Source: Mixta sp031457955
GTDB taxonomy: Bacteria > Pseudomonadota > Gammaproteobacteria > Enterobacterales > Enterobacteriaceae
Reading direction: 5' to 3'
Assembly (NCBI RefSeq): GCF_031457955.1
Contig: NZ_JAVDXN010000005.1
Location: forward strand, 310,001 to 374,000
Length of the DNA stretch: 64,000 nt
In this document: one piece after another, positions 25,342 through 33,361 of the stretch
Layout of the letters: every line of letters begins with the position of its first letter
Numbering within the stretch: the first letter of the stretch is position 1
Program-made: the position numbers and the translations under genes
Notes under the pieces: generated by a model
The model's input: only the letters and a program-made list of their open reading frames with translations
Told to the model about the DNA's origin: nothing
Databases searched by the model: none

Positions 25342-25537
25342 AAGGCGCCAGCCTGTTATTGCGTTGTCCGATCAGACAACGGGCAATAGGGTCTACCTCA
25401 GTGTTGGGCAGCACATCCTGTACGGTAAAAGGTTTAAAACAATAAGCACATACCGCGCCGTGGTGAAATTTCCCTTTTTGGTCCCCGGTAGTATAGCGAA
25501 ACCTTTTACTGCCACAGGCGGTACATCTTATTTTCAT
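25340..25537 (-). CDS. Small zinc-ribbon protein (65 residues)
   Basis: Two CxxC pairs (C5/C8 as CTACG and a second pair in CAYCFKPF) separated by a basic, aromatic stretch make a probable single zinc ribbon. I do not recognise the family. I chose MKIRCTACG (25535-25537), preceded by AAGGA; an ATG two codons upstream also has a ribosome site. The frame stays open further upstream for 38 codons, but that part looks like non-coding AT-rich sequence. Possible roles include nucleic-acid binding, but nothing specific is shown. Confidence 0.6.
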   Translation of the reverse strand: MKIRCTACGSKRFRYTTGDQKGKFHHGAVCAYCFKPFTVQDVLPNTEVDPIARCLIGQRNNRLAP

Positions 25538-26260
25538 GACCATCCTTATCTTCCTTACTGCTGATTTCGCGGCGTGAAATATCTTAGCAAAAACAGACAA
25601 AAGATCTATAAATTTACTTAATATGTTTAAGGTGGTTATGATCACTTTGTAAATCAATGAAAAGTAAGTAAATTTAATGCATCAGATAAACGGCATGCTC
25701 GGCAATGGCCTGATAAAAGCGGCTTTCATTGATGCATGGCAACAACCGGGCAAATCGTTAGCCTGGGTTATCAGTTTCTTATCAGCAACAGATTAGCGCT
25801 GACGGCTTAACGCCAGGACAGCAAGCTCTCACTGGGGCCTGGCTGCTAAAAATGGGATCAGTGCAGATGTGACAGAGAAGCGGTAACGTTGTGATGATAA
25901 AAAACAGCGTTTATCTTTTGCGCAAAGTTTTTATTGCTGAGGGTGATAATTCTTCATGGTTAAGATTGAGGCGGGCAAAAAAAACCGTTTTTAGCGTTTT
26001 TTACGCATTTGCCAAGCCCACTGTGCCGCTTGCTTATAAAAACACTTAATTTATAATATCTTGCGAAGGAGAAAGGGAAGAGTAAACGCTTAAGATGCTT
26101 TCTTATGGTCCTGCTTGCCCCCGCGACAAAATGGTCACATACGAAAAAATAGCGATATTTATCACTTTTTCTTCACGACGCACTGGACAAAAGGCGCGGC
26201 AATTGCTGTACTTAACCCCGACACAGTTTAGTGTCCATTTTTCATGTAAAGGTAATATAG
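25538..26260. other. AT-rich intergenic region upstream of cspE
   Basis: About 720 bp with no convincing gene. A 39-codon plus-strand ORF (25677-25796, starting MHQINGMLGNG) has a weak ribosome site. Its first 61 bp are bounded by the inverted repeat ATGCATCA/TGATGCAT (25677-25684, 25730-25737). The stretch near 25978-26012 is A/T rich with repeated CGTTTTT-like words. A sigma-70 promoter at 26030-26057 probably serves cspE. A 61-codon frame from 26095 overlaps the start of cspE out of frame and is probably leader sequence. Confidence 0.5.
26030..26057 (+). promoter_or_regulatory. Candidate sigma-70 promoter of cspE
   Basis: TTGCTT (26030-26035), a 16-bp spacer and a perfect TATAAT (26052-26057). 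It would give a leader of about 195 nt before cspE, in the range of the long leaders of cold-shock genes. Confidence 0.55.
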
Positions 26261-26470
26261 ATGTCCAAGATCAAAGGTAACGTTAAGTGGTTTAATGAGT
26301 CCAAAGGATTCGGCTTCATTACTCCGGAAGATGGCAGCAAAGACGTATTCGTACACTTCTCTGCTATCCAGAGCAATGGTTTCAAAACCCTGGCCGAAGG
26401 TCAGCGCGTTGAGTTTGAAATCACTGACGGCGCAAAAGGCCCATCTGCTGCTAACGTTATCGCTCTGTAA
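26261..26470 (+). CDS. cspE: Cold-shock-like RNA chaperone CspE
   Basis: 69 residues, differing from E. coli CspE at only two or three positions. It binds single-stranded RNA and DNA, melts secondary structure and acts as an antiterminator. Both RNA-binding motifs are intact (KGFGFIT and DVFVHFSAI). AAAGGT precedes the ATG. The monocistronic unit ends in a strong terminator. In E. coli crcB lies next to cspE; here the following gene is unrelated. Confidence 0.97.
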   Translation: MSKIKGNVKWFNESKGFGFITPEDGSKDVFVHFSAIQSNGFKTLAEGQRVEFEITDGAKGPSAANVIAL

Positions 26471-26488
26471 GTTAACAGTCAGAATTTT

Positions 26489-26519
26489 AAAAACCCGCCA
26501 TCAGGCGGGTTTTTTTTTA
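26489..26519 (+). terminator. Rho-independent terminator of cspE
   Basis: AAACCCGCC-ATCA-GGCGGGTTT with a run of nine T residues, about 20 bp past the cspE stop. Confidence 0.9.
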
Positions 26520-26525
26520 TCTGTA

Positions 26526-26624
26526 TCAACGGTAGAGATATATCCCGATAAACGTTACCAGCGAAACGCAGCTTAACGTCAGCGCAAAAAGCTCAGACAG
26601 GCAATGCGGCATCAGATTCTTCAT
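26526..26624 (-). CDS. Putative 32-residue membrane peptide
   Basis: A short frame just below the usual ORF length limit. GGGAG lies 8 nt before its ATG. The peptide has a short polar N-terminus (MKNLMPHCLSE) and then a continuous hydrophobic stretch ending in YLYR, consistent with one membrane helix. It converges on cspE, with the cspE terminator just beyond its stop. I recognise no family, and chance cannot be excluded for so short a frame. Confidence 0.45.
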   Translation of the reverse strand: MKNLMPHCLSELFALTLSCVSLVTFIGIYLYR

Positions 26625-26810
26625 CACGACTTCTCCCGGTAAAAACTCTGCTTAGTGTGCCGTTGCAAGATTAAGGAAACATTAATTATTGCGTCACTGC
26701 ACATAAAAAGCGGCAAAGGTATTTTGCCCTCTGCATCTGCTTGCTTCCGCGCCTTAACTACGGCTATAAACAGTAATCTCAACGCGGTAAGCGCACCTGA
26801 AGGAGGCGCG

Positions 26811-27245
26811 ATGCATATTCGTCCCGCTCAAAGCACAGACAGTTTTGCCTTAATCTCTTTACTGACCGAATTAGGCTACGGCGGCACCGAAAGCCTGATG
26901 CATACCCGTTTACAGCAGCTAATTGCTGACCCAAATGAGAAGCTGATGGTGGCGGAAGATCGACAAACCGTGCTGGGCTTTTTATCGTTACATTTCATTC
27001 CTCAGTTGGCCTTTTCCGGTGATTTCGCCCGTATTAGCTATTTCTGCATTGCTGAAGGCGAACGCAGCAAAGGCGTGGGGCAGCATTTGCTACAGCATGC
27101 TGAACAGCTGGCGCGCGAGCGGGGCTGCGAACGAATGGAAGTGCATTGTCATGACGCACGCATTAAGGCTAACCAGTTTTACGCGCGTGAGGGCTATAGT
27201 GAATCGCCCTGTTATCGTATTAAATCGCTGGCAACGGGCGCCTAA
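26811..27245 (+). CDS. GNAT-family N-acetyltransferase
   Basis: 144-residue acetyl-CoA-dependent acetyltransferase. The acetyl-CoA loop is RSKGVGQHLL, followed by a typical motif B helix (ARERGCERMEVHCHDARIKA) and NQFYAREGY. An AAGGAGG site precedes the ATG at 26811; the frame extends upstream but without family similarity. The substrate is unknown. It occupies the place between cspE and ybeM where E. coli carries crcB. Confidence 0.88.
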   Translation: MHIRPAQSTDSFALISLLTELGYGGTESLMHTRLQQLIADPNEKLMVAEDRQTVLGFLSLHFIPQLAFSGDFARISYFCIAEGERSKGVGQHLLQHAEQLARERGCERMEVHCHDARIKANQFYAREGYSESPCYRIKSLATGA

Positions 27246-27327
27246 TCACCCTTAAGCTACGGCCTGCTGGCGTTACGGTAAAGCACGCCCGTTTTGCAGG
27301 CTAAAGCGGGATTAAGAAGGAGAGAAG

Positions 27328-28119
27328 ATGAAAGTAGCTATGGGACAGTTTGCCGTTGCGCGGGAATGGCAGAAAAATGCGCAAACCTGTATTCAGCTGA
27401 TGCAGCAGGCGCAACAGGGCGGTGCAGAGTTACTGGTGCTGCCTGAAGCGGTGCTGGCGACCGATATGCAGGACCCTGCTCTGGCAATAAGGGAGGCGCA
27501 GCCGCTGGACGGCGCTTTTCTTACCCAGCTGCTAACCGCCAGCCGACAGAGCCCGCTTACCACGCTGTTAACCCTGTATGTTCCTGACGGCCCGAATAAG
27601 GCGATTAACGCGCAGGTGGCGCTACGCGGCGGCGAAATCGTCGCACGCTACGATAAGCTGCATCTTTACGATGCGTTTGCCATGCAGGAATCACAGCGCG
27701 TTACCGCTGGCGAGGCGATTCCGCCGCTGGTAGAGGTGGGCGGAATGAAAATCGGCATGATGACCTGCTACGATATCCGTTTCCCGGAGCTGGCGCGGCG
27801 TCTGGCGCTGGATGGCGCAGAGGTGCTGGTATTGCCCTCAGCCTGGGTCAAAGGCCCGCAAAAAGAGAAGCACTGGGAAGTGCTGGTTACCGCAAGAGCA
27901 TTAGAAAACACCTGTTATGTGATCGCGGTAGGGGAATGCGGCCCGCGTAATATTGGCGGCAGTTTGATTGTTGATCCGCTGGGCGTCGCCGTTGCCCGTG
28001 CGGCGGAAGAGCCTGCGCTGGTGTTTGCTGAGCTGGATGCGCAGCGTATTCAACGCGCGCGGGAAATGTTGCCGGTGTTAGCGAATCGCCGTTTCCGCCG
28101 TCCTGAACTGGACGCTTGA
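27328..28119 (+). CDS. ybeM: Deaminated glutathione amidase (Nit1/YbeM)
   Basis: 263-residue nitrilase-superfamily hydrolase that repairs the transaminated by-product of glutathione. The catalytic triad is visible as E40 (VLPEAV), K110 (YDKLHLYD) and C147 (MTCYDIRFPE). AAGGAGAG precedes the ATG. The gene is full length here, whereas the E. coli K-12 copy is usually described as broken. Order ybeM-tatE-lipA agrees with E. coli. Confidence 0.93.
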   Translation: MKVAMGQFAVAREWQKNAQTCIQLMQQAQQGGAELLVLPEAVLATDMQDPALAIREAQPLDGAFLTQLLTASRQSPLTTLLTLYVPDGPNKAINAQVALRGGEIVARYDKLHLYDAFAMQESQRVTAGEAIPPLVEVGGMKIGMMTCYDIRFPELARRLALDGAEVLVLPSAWVKGPQKEKHWEVLVTARALENTCYVIAVGECGPRNIGGSLIVDPLGVAVARAAEEPALVFAELDAQRIQRAREMLPVLANRRFRRPELDA

Positions 28120-28271
28120 GCCAGCGTTACTGAATCCCTGCCAGCATAAGCTGTCGCCGCCTTAAGTAACGCGGCAAAAAGTTGTAATCTGTTACAAGTC
28201 ACGGTTGTATTTGGTGACATTCTGCGCGTTAATAGCGCCAGTTGGCTTCTCGTGTAAAGTAAGAAGGTGTT

Positions 28272-28472
28272 ATGGAAGGTTTCAGTATTGCCAAGCTACT
28301 GGTTATCGGTGCGTTGATCGTACTGTTATTCGGCACGAATAAACTCCGTTCGCTGGGTGGTGATTTAGGCGCCGCCATTAAAGGTTTTAAAAAAGCGATG
28401 AAGGATGACGATGCGGTTCCTGCGGCGAAAGCAGAAGAAATGCCAGCGGAACGCGTTACGCATAAAGAGTAA
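28272..28472 (+). CDS. tatE: Sec-independent translocase subunit TatE
   Basis: 66-residue TatA paralogue: one N-terminal membrane helix (about 5-21), the FGT hinge, an amphipathic helix (LGGDLGAAIKGFKKAM) and a charged tail ending in HKE as in E. coli TatE. It supports export of folded proteins by the Tat system. Monocistronic, with its own terminator 50 bp downstream. Confidence 0.95.
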   Translation: MEGFSIAKLLVIGALIVLLFGTNKLRSLGGDLGAAIKGFKKAMKDDDAVPAAKAEEMPAERVTHKE

Positions 28473-28518
28473 AATAAGCGGCAGCATTACGTTACAAAAT
28501 GTAACCTGCCCGCTGCGA

Positions 28519-28545
28519 TAAAAAGCCAGCTAAGCTGGCTTTTTT
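28519..28545. terminator. Terminator after tatE
   Basis: AAAAAGCCAGC-TAA-GCTGGCTTTTTT: an 8-9 bp stem with A and T runs on either side, able to work on both strands. Confidence 0.85.
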
Positions 28546-28612
28546 ACGTGCGTAGCCTCTGTCGGGCACTATGCTAAGGGTTCGGGCTGCGGCTTCTACG
28601 TGCCGACCGGCA

Positions 28613-28645
28613 TAAAAAAACGCAGCCCCAGAGCTGCGTTTTTTA
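28613..28645 (-). terminator. Terminator of lipA
   Basis: AAAAAACGCAGC-CCCAGA-GCTGCGTTTTTT, 13-15 bp downstream of the lipA stop on the minus strand. Also near-symmetrical, so it can stop transcription from either side. Confidence 0.85.
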
Positions 28646-28657
28646 GCGTGAAAGCCG

Positions 28658-29623
28658 TTATTTGACTTCCAGCCCTTTCGCCTGCAAGTCGGCATGATAG
28701 GAAGAACGCACAAAAGGACCGCACGCCGCATGGGTAAAGCCCATCGCCAGCGCTTCCTCTTTCATTTCTTCAAACTCCGCCGGACTGACATAACGCTGAA
28801 CCGGCAGGTGATGGCGGCTCGGCTGCAGGTACTGACCCAATGTCAGCATGGTGACGCCATGACGGCGCAGATCGCGCATAACCTCCACGATTTCCGCATT
28901 GGTTTCACCCAAACCGACCATCAAGCCTGATTTGGTCGGGATGTGCGGATGCGCCTCTTTAAAGCGCTCCAGCAGCTTCAGCGACCACTCATAGTTGGCG
29001 CCGGGACGAACCTGACGATAAATACGCGGCACGTTTTCCAGGTTGTGGTTAAACACATCCGGCGGCGTGGCGGTCAGGATCTCAAGCGCGCGATCCATAC
29101 GGCCACGGAAATCTGGCACCAGCGTTTCGATTTTAATCGTTGGATTTTTTTCACGAATCGCGGTGATGCAGTCAGCAAAATGCTGTGCGCCGCCGTCACG
29201 TAAATCGTCACGATCCACAGAGGTCACTACCACGTAGCGCAGGCCCATATCGGCAATGGTTTGCGCCAGTTTGGCAGGCTCATTGCTGTCGGGGGTAAGC
29301 GGACGACCGTGCGCGACATCGCAGAAGGGGCAGCGACGCGTACAGATAGCGCCAAGGATCATAAAAGTGGCGGTGCCGTGGTTAAAACATTCTGCAAGGT
29401 TAGGGCAGGAGGCCTCTTCACAGACGGAGTGCAGACCGTTTTTACGCATCGCCGCTTTAATGCCCTGAATGCGGCTGGAATCGGCGGGCAGTTTGATCTT
29501 CATCCATTCTGGCTTGCGCAACAACTCCTGACGTTCGGTGACCACGGTTTTCACCGGGATTAACGCCATTTTGTCTGCGTCGCGATATTTGACGCCGCGT
29601 TCCATCTGAATCGGTTTACTCAT
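28658..29623 (-). CDS. lipA: Lipoyl synthase LipA
   Basis: Radical-SAM enzyme that inserts two sulphur atoms into protein-bound octanoyl groups. 321 residues, the same as E. coli. The auxiliary cluster cysteines are in CEEASCPNLAEC and the radical-SAM triad in CTRRCPFCDV; the C-terminal RSSYHA serine ligand is present. I start at MSKPIQMERG (29621-29623), as in E. coli. LipB, its substrate supplier, lies 172 bp upstream on the same strand. Confidence 0.96.
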   Translation of the reverse strand: MSKPIQMERGVKYRDADKMALIPVKTVVTERQELLRKPEWMKIKLPADSSRIQGIKAAMRKNGLHSVCEEASCPNLAECFNHGTATFMILGAICTRRCPFCDVAHGRPLTPDSNEPAKLAQTIADMGLRYVVVTSVDRDDLRDGGAQHFADCITAIREKNPTIKIETLVPDFRGRMDRALEILTATPPDVFNHNLENVPRIYRQVRPGANYEWSLKLLERFKEAHPHIPTKSGLMVGLGETNAEIVEVMRDLRRHGVTMLTLGQYLQPSRHHLPVQRYVSPAEFEEMKEEALAMGFTHAACGPFVRSSYHADLQAKGLEVK

Positions 29624-29795
29624 AAGCTTGCAGTTTCCAGGTTGGATTGCAGTTTGAAAAGAGGCGGTCACTCAACGAGTCGGCTGCTTTTTCAACTTTA
29701 TTTGATAAAAGTGCAAAAATTATATCATTTCATCGGCTGACAAACAGCCTGACGGCGTGCTAAAAAGTTGCAAATTTGTAAAGCAGCCTGCACGG

Positions 29796-30455
29796 TTACA
29801 AAAAAGCGCAGCGTTCAGCGGGCTGCCAGCTGGCCTGTGGGATCGCAACCTGCTGCAGAAATTTTTCAATCAGCACCGGCTGCACCGCTTGCGGCGTAAC
29901 CTCTGCACGAAAAGCGCTCAGCTGCGTCATCTCTAATCCGGCATAGCCGCAGGGATTGATACGCTGAAAAGGCGCAAGATCCATCGCAATATTCAGGGCC
30001 AGGCCATGAAACGAGCAGCCCTGACGGATGCGAAGCCCAAGCGAACAGATCTTTTTGCCATCAACATAGACGCCGGGCGCATCGGGGCGCGCATAGGCTG
30101 CGACATCATAATGCGCCAGCGTCTCCACCACCGTTTGCTCGATAGCGGTAACCAGCTGACGAACACCCAGCTTGCGGCGTTTCAGATCGATCAACACATA
30201 CATCACCTGCTGGCCCGGACCGTGATAAGTCACCTGACCGCCGCGATCGCTTTGCACCACAGGGATATCGCCGGGCATCAGCAAATGCTCTGCTTTGCCC
30301 GCCTGTCCCTGGGTAAAAACCGGCGGATGCTCTACCAGCCATAGCTCATCGGGCGTATCGGCCGTGCGGCTATCGGTAAACTGATGCATAGCTTGAGAGA
30401 CAGGTTCCCAGGGGCGCAGGCCCAGCGGGCGAACAATAAGAGGAGGCTGCTGCAA
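29796..30455 (-). CDS. lipB: Octanoyltransferase LipB
   Basis: Transfers octanoate from acyl carrier protein to lipoyl domains. 219 residues with the conserved SDRGGQVTYHGPGQ, KKICSLGLRIRQGCSFHG and NPCGYAGL (catalytic Cys/Lys pair). The start codon is TTG (30453-30455), preceded by GGAAAG; no ATG is available until residue 23, beyond conserved sequence. E. coli lipB is also read from a TTG. Confidence 0.94.
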   Translation of the reverse strand: MQQPPLIVRPLGLRPWEPVSQAMHQFTDSRTADTPDELWLVEHPPVFTQGQAGKAEHLLMPGDIPVVQSDRGGQVTYHGPGQQVMYVLIDLKRRKLGVRQLVTAIEQTVVETLAHYDVAAYARPDAPGVYVDGKKICSLGLRIRQGCSFHGLALNIAMDLAPFQRINPCGYAGLEMTQLSAFRAEVTPQAVQPVLIEKFLQQVAIPQASWQPAERCAFL

Positions 30456-30539
30456 AACGTGCTTTCCGTTTCAGAGAAAGAAGGAAGTATAACGCTGCGC
30501 CTGGACGAGCTCTACCCGCCCAGGCTCATGCGCGTGCGG

Positions 30540-30803
30540 TTACAGCACCATACGCACAATTTCGATGTTACCCAGCTCTTCATACAGCGTTTCAATCTGC
30601 TCGATATGGGTGGCATTAATGGTAATAGAGACGGAGTGGTAGTTGCCTTTGCTGCTGGGTTTAACATCTGGCGTGTAGTCGCCCGGCGCATGGCGTTGCA
30701 CCACTTCCACCACGTGATCAACCAGCTCAGGCTGCGCCAGACCCATGACTTTATAGGTAAAGGAGCAGGGGAATTCGAGCAGTTCGTTCAGTTTGGTTTT
30801 CAT
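30540..30803 (-). CDS. ybeD: DUF493 protein YbeD
   Basis: 87-residue protein of the YbeD family, a small ACT-like alpha/beta fold of unknown role, almost identical in length and sequence pattern to E. coli YbeD (KLNELLEFPCSFTYKVMG, IEIVRMVL end). It lies between lipB and dacA as in E. coli, separated from dacA by a terminator. Confidence 0.95.
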   Translation of the reverse strand: MKTKLNELLEFPCSFTYKVMGLAQPELVDHVVEVVQRHAPGDYTPDVKPSSKGNYHSVSITINATHIEQIETLYEELGNIEIVRMVL

Positions 30804-30818
30804 AGAGACTCCGGTGCT

Positions 30819-30846
30819 AAAAAAAGACTCCCGCCGTAGCGGGAGC
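30819..30846 (-). terminator. Terminator of dacA
   Basis: On the minus strand CTCCCGC-TACG-GCGGGAG followed by a C and seven T residues, 57 bp downstream of the dacA stop. Confidence 0.85.
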
Positions 30847-30902
30847 TTACTGTTATTCAGGTTATATGGGCGAAAAAGGCAAATATCAACCGCCCGCGCG
30901 CC

Positions 30903-32114
30903 TTAACCGAACCAGTGGTGGAACATTAGCTTAATATAATCCACGATGCGGCTAAAGAAACCGCCTTCGGTGACTTCATTCAACACCACCAGCGGACGCT
31001 GCTCGATGGTTTTGCCATCCAGCTGGAAGTTAATGGTGCCGACCACCTGGTTTTTCTGCAGCGGCGCATGCAGTTCGGTATTGTTCAGCACGTAGCTGGC
31101 TTTCAGATCTTTCATGCGGCCACGCGGGATAGTGAGATACATATCCTTGCTGACGCCCAGCTGAACGCGATCGCTGTCGCCGAACCATACCGGCTCAGAG
31201 GCGAACTCTTTGCCCGCTTTCAGTGGTGCAACGGTTTCAAAGAAGCGGAAGCCCCACGTCAGCAGCTTTTTGCTTTCAACTTCACGCCCTTTATAGGTAT
31301 GACCGCCCAGGACCGCGGAGATCAGGCGCATCTGGCCTTCAGTGGCCGAGGCCACCAGGTTATAACCGGCAGCGTTGGTATGGCCGGTTTTGATGCCGTC
31401 AACGCTCAGGCTGGTATCCCACAGTAAACCGTTACGGTTTATCTGGCGGATATTGTTGAACGTAAACTCTTTCTCTTTATAAACCGCATACTCTTCCGGC
31501 ACATCACGGATCAGCGCCTGGCCAATCAGCGCCATATCGCGTGCGGAACTGTATTGCCCATCAGCATCCAGCCCGTGCACCGTCTGGAAGTGGGTGTTTT
31601 GTAAGCCCAGCGCTTTAACATAGTTGTTCATCAGGCCAACAAACGCATCCTGACTGCCTGCGACATAGTCCGCCATGGCGACGCAGGCGTCGTTACCGGA
31701 TTGCAGCACGATACCGCGCGTCAGCTGAGAAACCGGCACGCGATCGCCCGGCTTCAGGAACATCAGCGAAGAGCCACGGAACACCGGATTACCGGTTGCC
31801 CAGGCATCCTGGCCCACGGTAACCAGATCGTCCTGATGAATTTTTCCTGCTTTCACCGCCTGACCAATAACATAGCTGGTCATCATTTTTGTCAGGCTGG
31901 CGGGATCGCGACGCGCATCCGCGTTCTTTTCAGCAAGCACTTTCCCGGAGTTATAGTCGATCAGGATATACGCTTCTGCGTCAATATCCGGTACGCCAGG
32001 GATCATGGTTTTTAGATTAATATCTTCAGCCAGCGCGGCCTGGCTCAGGCTCAGGGCAATCACGGTGCCCGCCGCCAGGCGCTTAAAATAGTGACAGGTT
32101 TTCAGCGTATTCAT
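30903..32114 (-). CDS. dacA: D-alanyl-D-alanine carboxypeptidase DacA (PBP5)
   Basis: Periplasmic penicillin-binding protein that trims pentapeptides and shapes the cell wall. 403 residues as in E. coli. A signal peptide ends at ALA-E30. Catalytic motifs are S73-L-T-K76, SGN and KTG (KTGHT). The C-terminal amphipathic helix (FFSRIVDYIKLMFHHWFG) anchors it to the membrane. I start at 32112-32114; the upstream frame extension of 42 codons is not part of the family. Confidence 0.96.
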   Translation of the reverse strand: MNTLKTCHYFKRLAAGTVIALSLSQAALAEDINLKTMIPGVPDIDAEAYILIDYNSGKVLAEKNADARRDPASLTKMMTSYVIGQAVKAGKIHQDDLVTVGQDAWATGNPVFRGSSLMFLKPGDRVPVSQLTRGIVLQSGNDACVAMADYVAGSQDAFVGLMNNYVKALGLQNTHFQTVHGLDADGQYSSARDMALIGQALIRDVPEEYAVYKEKEFTFNNIRQINRNGLLWDTSLSVDGIKTGHTNAAGYNLVASATEGQMRLISAVLGGHTYKGREVESKKLLTWGFRFFETVAPLKAGKEFASEPVWFGDSDRVQLGVSKDMYLTIPRGRMKDLKASYVLNNTELHAPLQKNQVVGTINFQLDGKTIEQRPLVVLNEVTEGGFFSRIVDYIKLMFHHWFG

Positions 32115-32262
32115 GTTAGGGACAACATCATCCGTGGAAGTGAGTGAAAAAAGTGCCTTACTATAACAAAAGGCGTTTTTACAGGCATCCAACTTCGCGT
32201 TGACAAAATACACAGCCAGCCTGCTCGCTGTTGTATTCACGCCAGGTGGACGCCATGCGTTT

Positions 32263-33351
32263 TTACATGCCGCTTTGAATCACGGTAATAAAGGATTGCT
32301 GGCTGGCTTCACTGATTAGCCGCTGCTGTAACGCCGCCGCCTGTTGACGTGAAGCAAACGGTCCCAGCTGTACGCGATAAATTTTACCGTTGCTGGCGAT
32401 CGCCCCCGGCACGCCAAACTGCGATTTCAGTTTATCAGCCCACTGTTGCGCCCGTCCGGCATCGCTGAGCGCGCCCACCTGAACCACATAATTTCCAGCT
32501 GCGGCAGGTGCCGCCGCCGGTGCGCTGCTTGCCGCAGGGGACGGCGCTGCCGCTGGCGTTTCCGGCTCGCTGCCTTCCAGCACGCCTGACTGCAACGGCG
32601 TCGGCGCGCCCAGAAAACCGCTGCTACGTACTGGCGCACCCATGTTGCTATCGCTGGTTAATGTACTGTTATCAACCGGATGCACATCCTGCGGCTGTTC
32701 AGTTGCCGCGGGCTGCGCCATCGCTGCGCCGCCGCCCATCACCGTCATGCCGCCGCCAATATCGGGACGTGCCGGTAAGGCGTAGTTTTGTTTAGCGACC
32801 ACGGTGCCAATGGTGCCAGGCCCGGAAAGCGAGCCATCCGGGGCCACCTTAATATAATCTACGCGCACGCGCGTATTGTTGGAGATGTTCAGCCGATCGC
32901 CAGCCGCACGTGACAGGTCGATAATCCGTCCAGGCGTATAGGGACCGCGATCGTTAACGCGCACCACCAGCTGCCTGCCGTTAGCCAGGTTGGTTACCCG
33001 TACATAGCTCGGCAGCGGCAGAGTAGGGTGGGCCGCCGTTAACGCTTCCTGATCGAAAGTTTCGCCGATAGCGGTACGCGTGCCGTTGGCCTGCTCGCCA
33101 TACCAACCGGCCAGCCCGGTTTCGCTGTAGTTAGACGGATCTTGCATAATCCGCCAGGTTTTGCCGTTAACGCGGTAATCCTGGCTGGTCGCCGGATTTA
33201 TCGGCTCATAGCGCGGCTCAACGCCGCCGATTTCCACCACCGGGCCATTATAAGCGGGCTGCTGCACAGCGGGCGCCTGCTGTTCTGTAGGGGTCGTACA
33301 GGCGGCGAGCAGCAGCGAAGCCGCACCCACCCAAAGCCAATCCTTACGCAT
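32263..33351 (-). CDS. rlpA: Septal-ring lytic transglycosylase lipoprotein RlpA
   Basis: Outer-membrane lipoprotein of 362 residues: lipobox LAAC with C18, a double-psi beta-barrel domain (GLAGWYGEQANGTRTAIGE to VRVNDRGPYTPGRIIDLS), an Ala/Pro-rich linker and a C-terminal SPOR domain (YVVQVGALSDAGRAQQWADKL) that binds denuded glycan at the septum. Directly downstream of mrdB, as in E. coli, with a 10-bp gap. Confidence 0.94.
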   Translation of the reverse strand: MRKDWLWVGAASLLLAACTTPTEQQAPAVQQPAYNGPVVEIGGVEPRYEPINPATSQDYRVNGKTWRIMQDPSNYSETGLAGWYGEQANGTRTAIGETFDQEALTAAHPTLPLPSYVRVTNLANGRQLVVRVNDRGPYTPGRIIDLSRAAGDRLNISNNTRVRVDYIKVAPDGSLSGPGTIGTVVAKQNYALPARPDIGGGMTVMGGGAAMAQPAATEQPQDVHPVDNSTLTSDSNMGAPVRSSGFLGAPTPLQSGVLEGSEPETPAAAPSPAASSAPAAAPAAAGNYVVQVGALSDAGRAQQWADKLKSQFGVPGAIASNGKIYRVQLGPFASRQQAAALQQRLISEASQQSFITVIQSGM

Positions 33352-33361
33352 CGGAAACCTC

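Noticed and set aside
26095..26280. 61-codon plus-strand frame overlapping the cspE start
   Set aside because: Lies in the probable cspE leader, lacks a ribosome site and would read into cspE out of frame.
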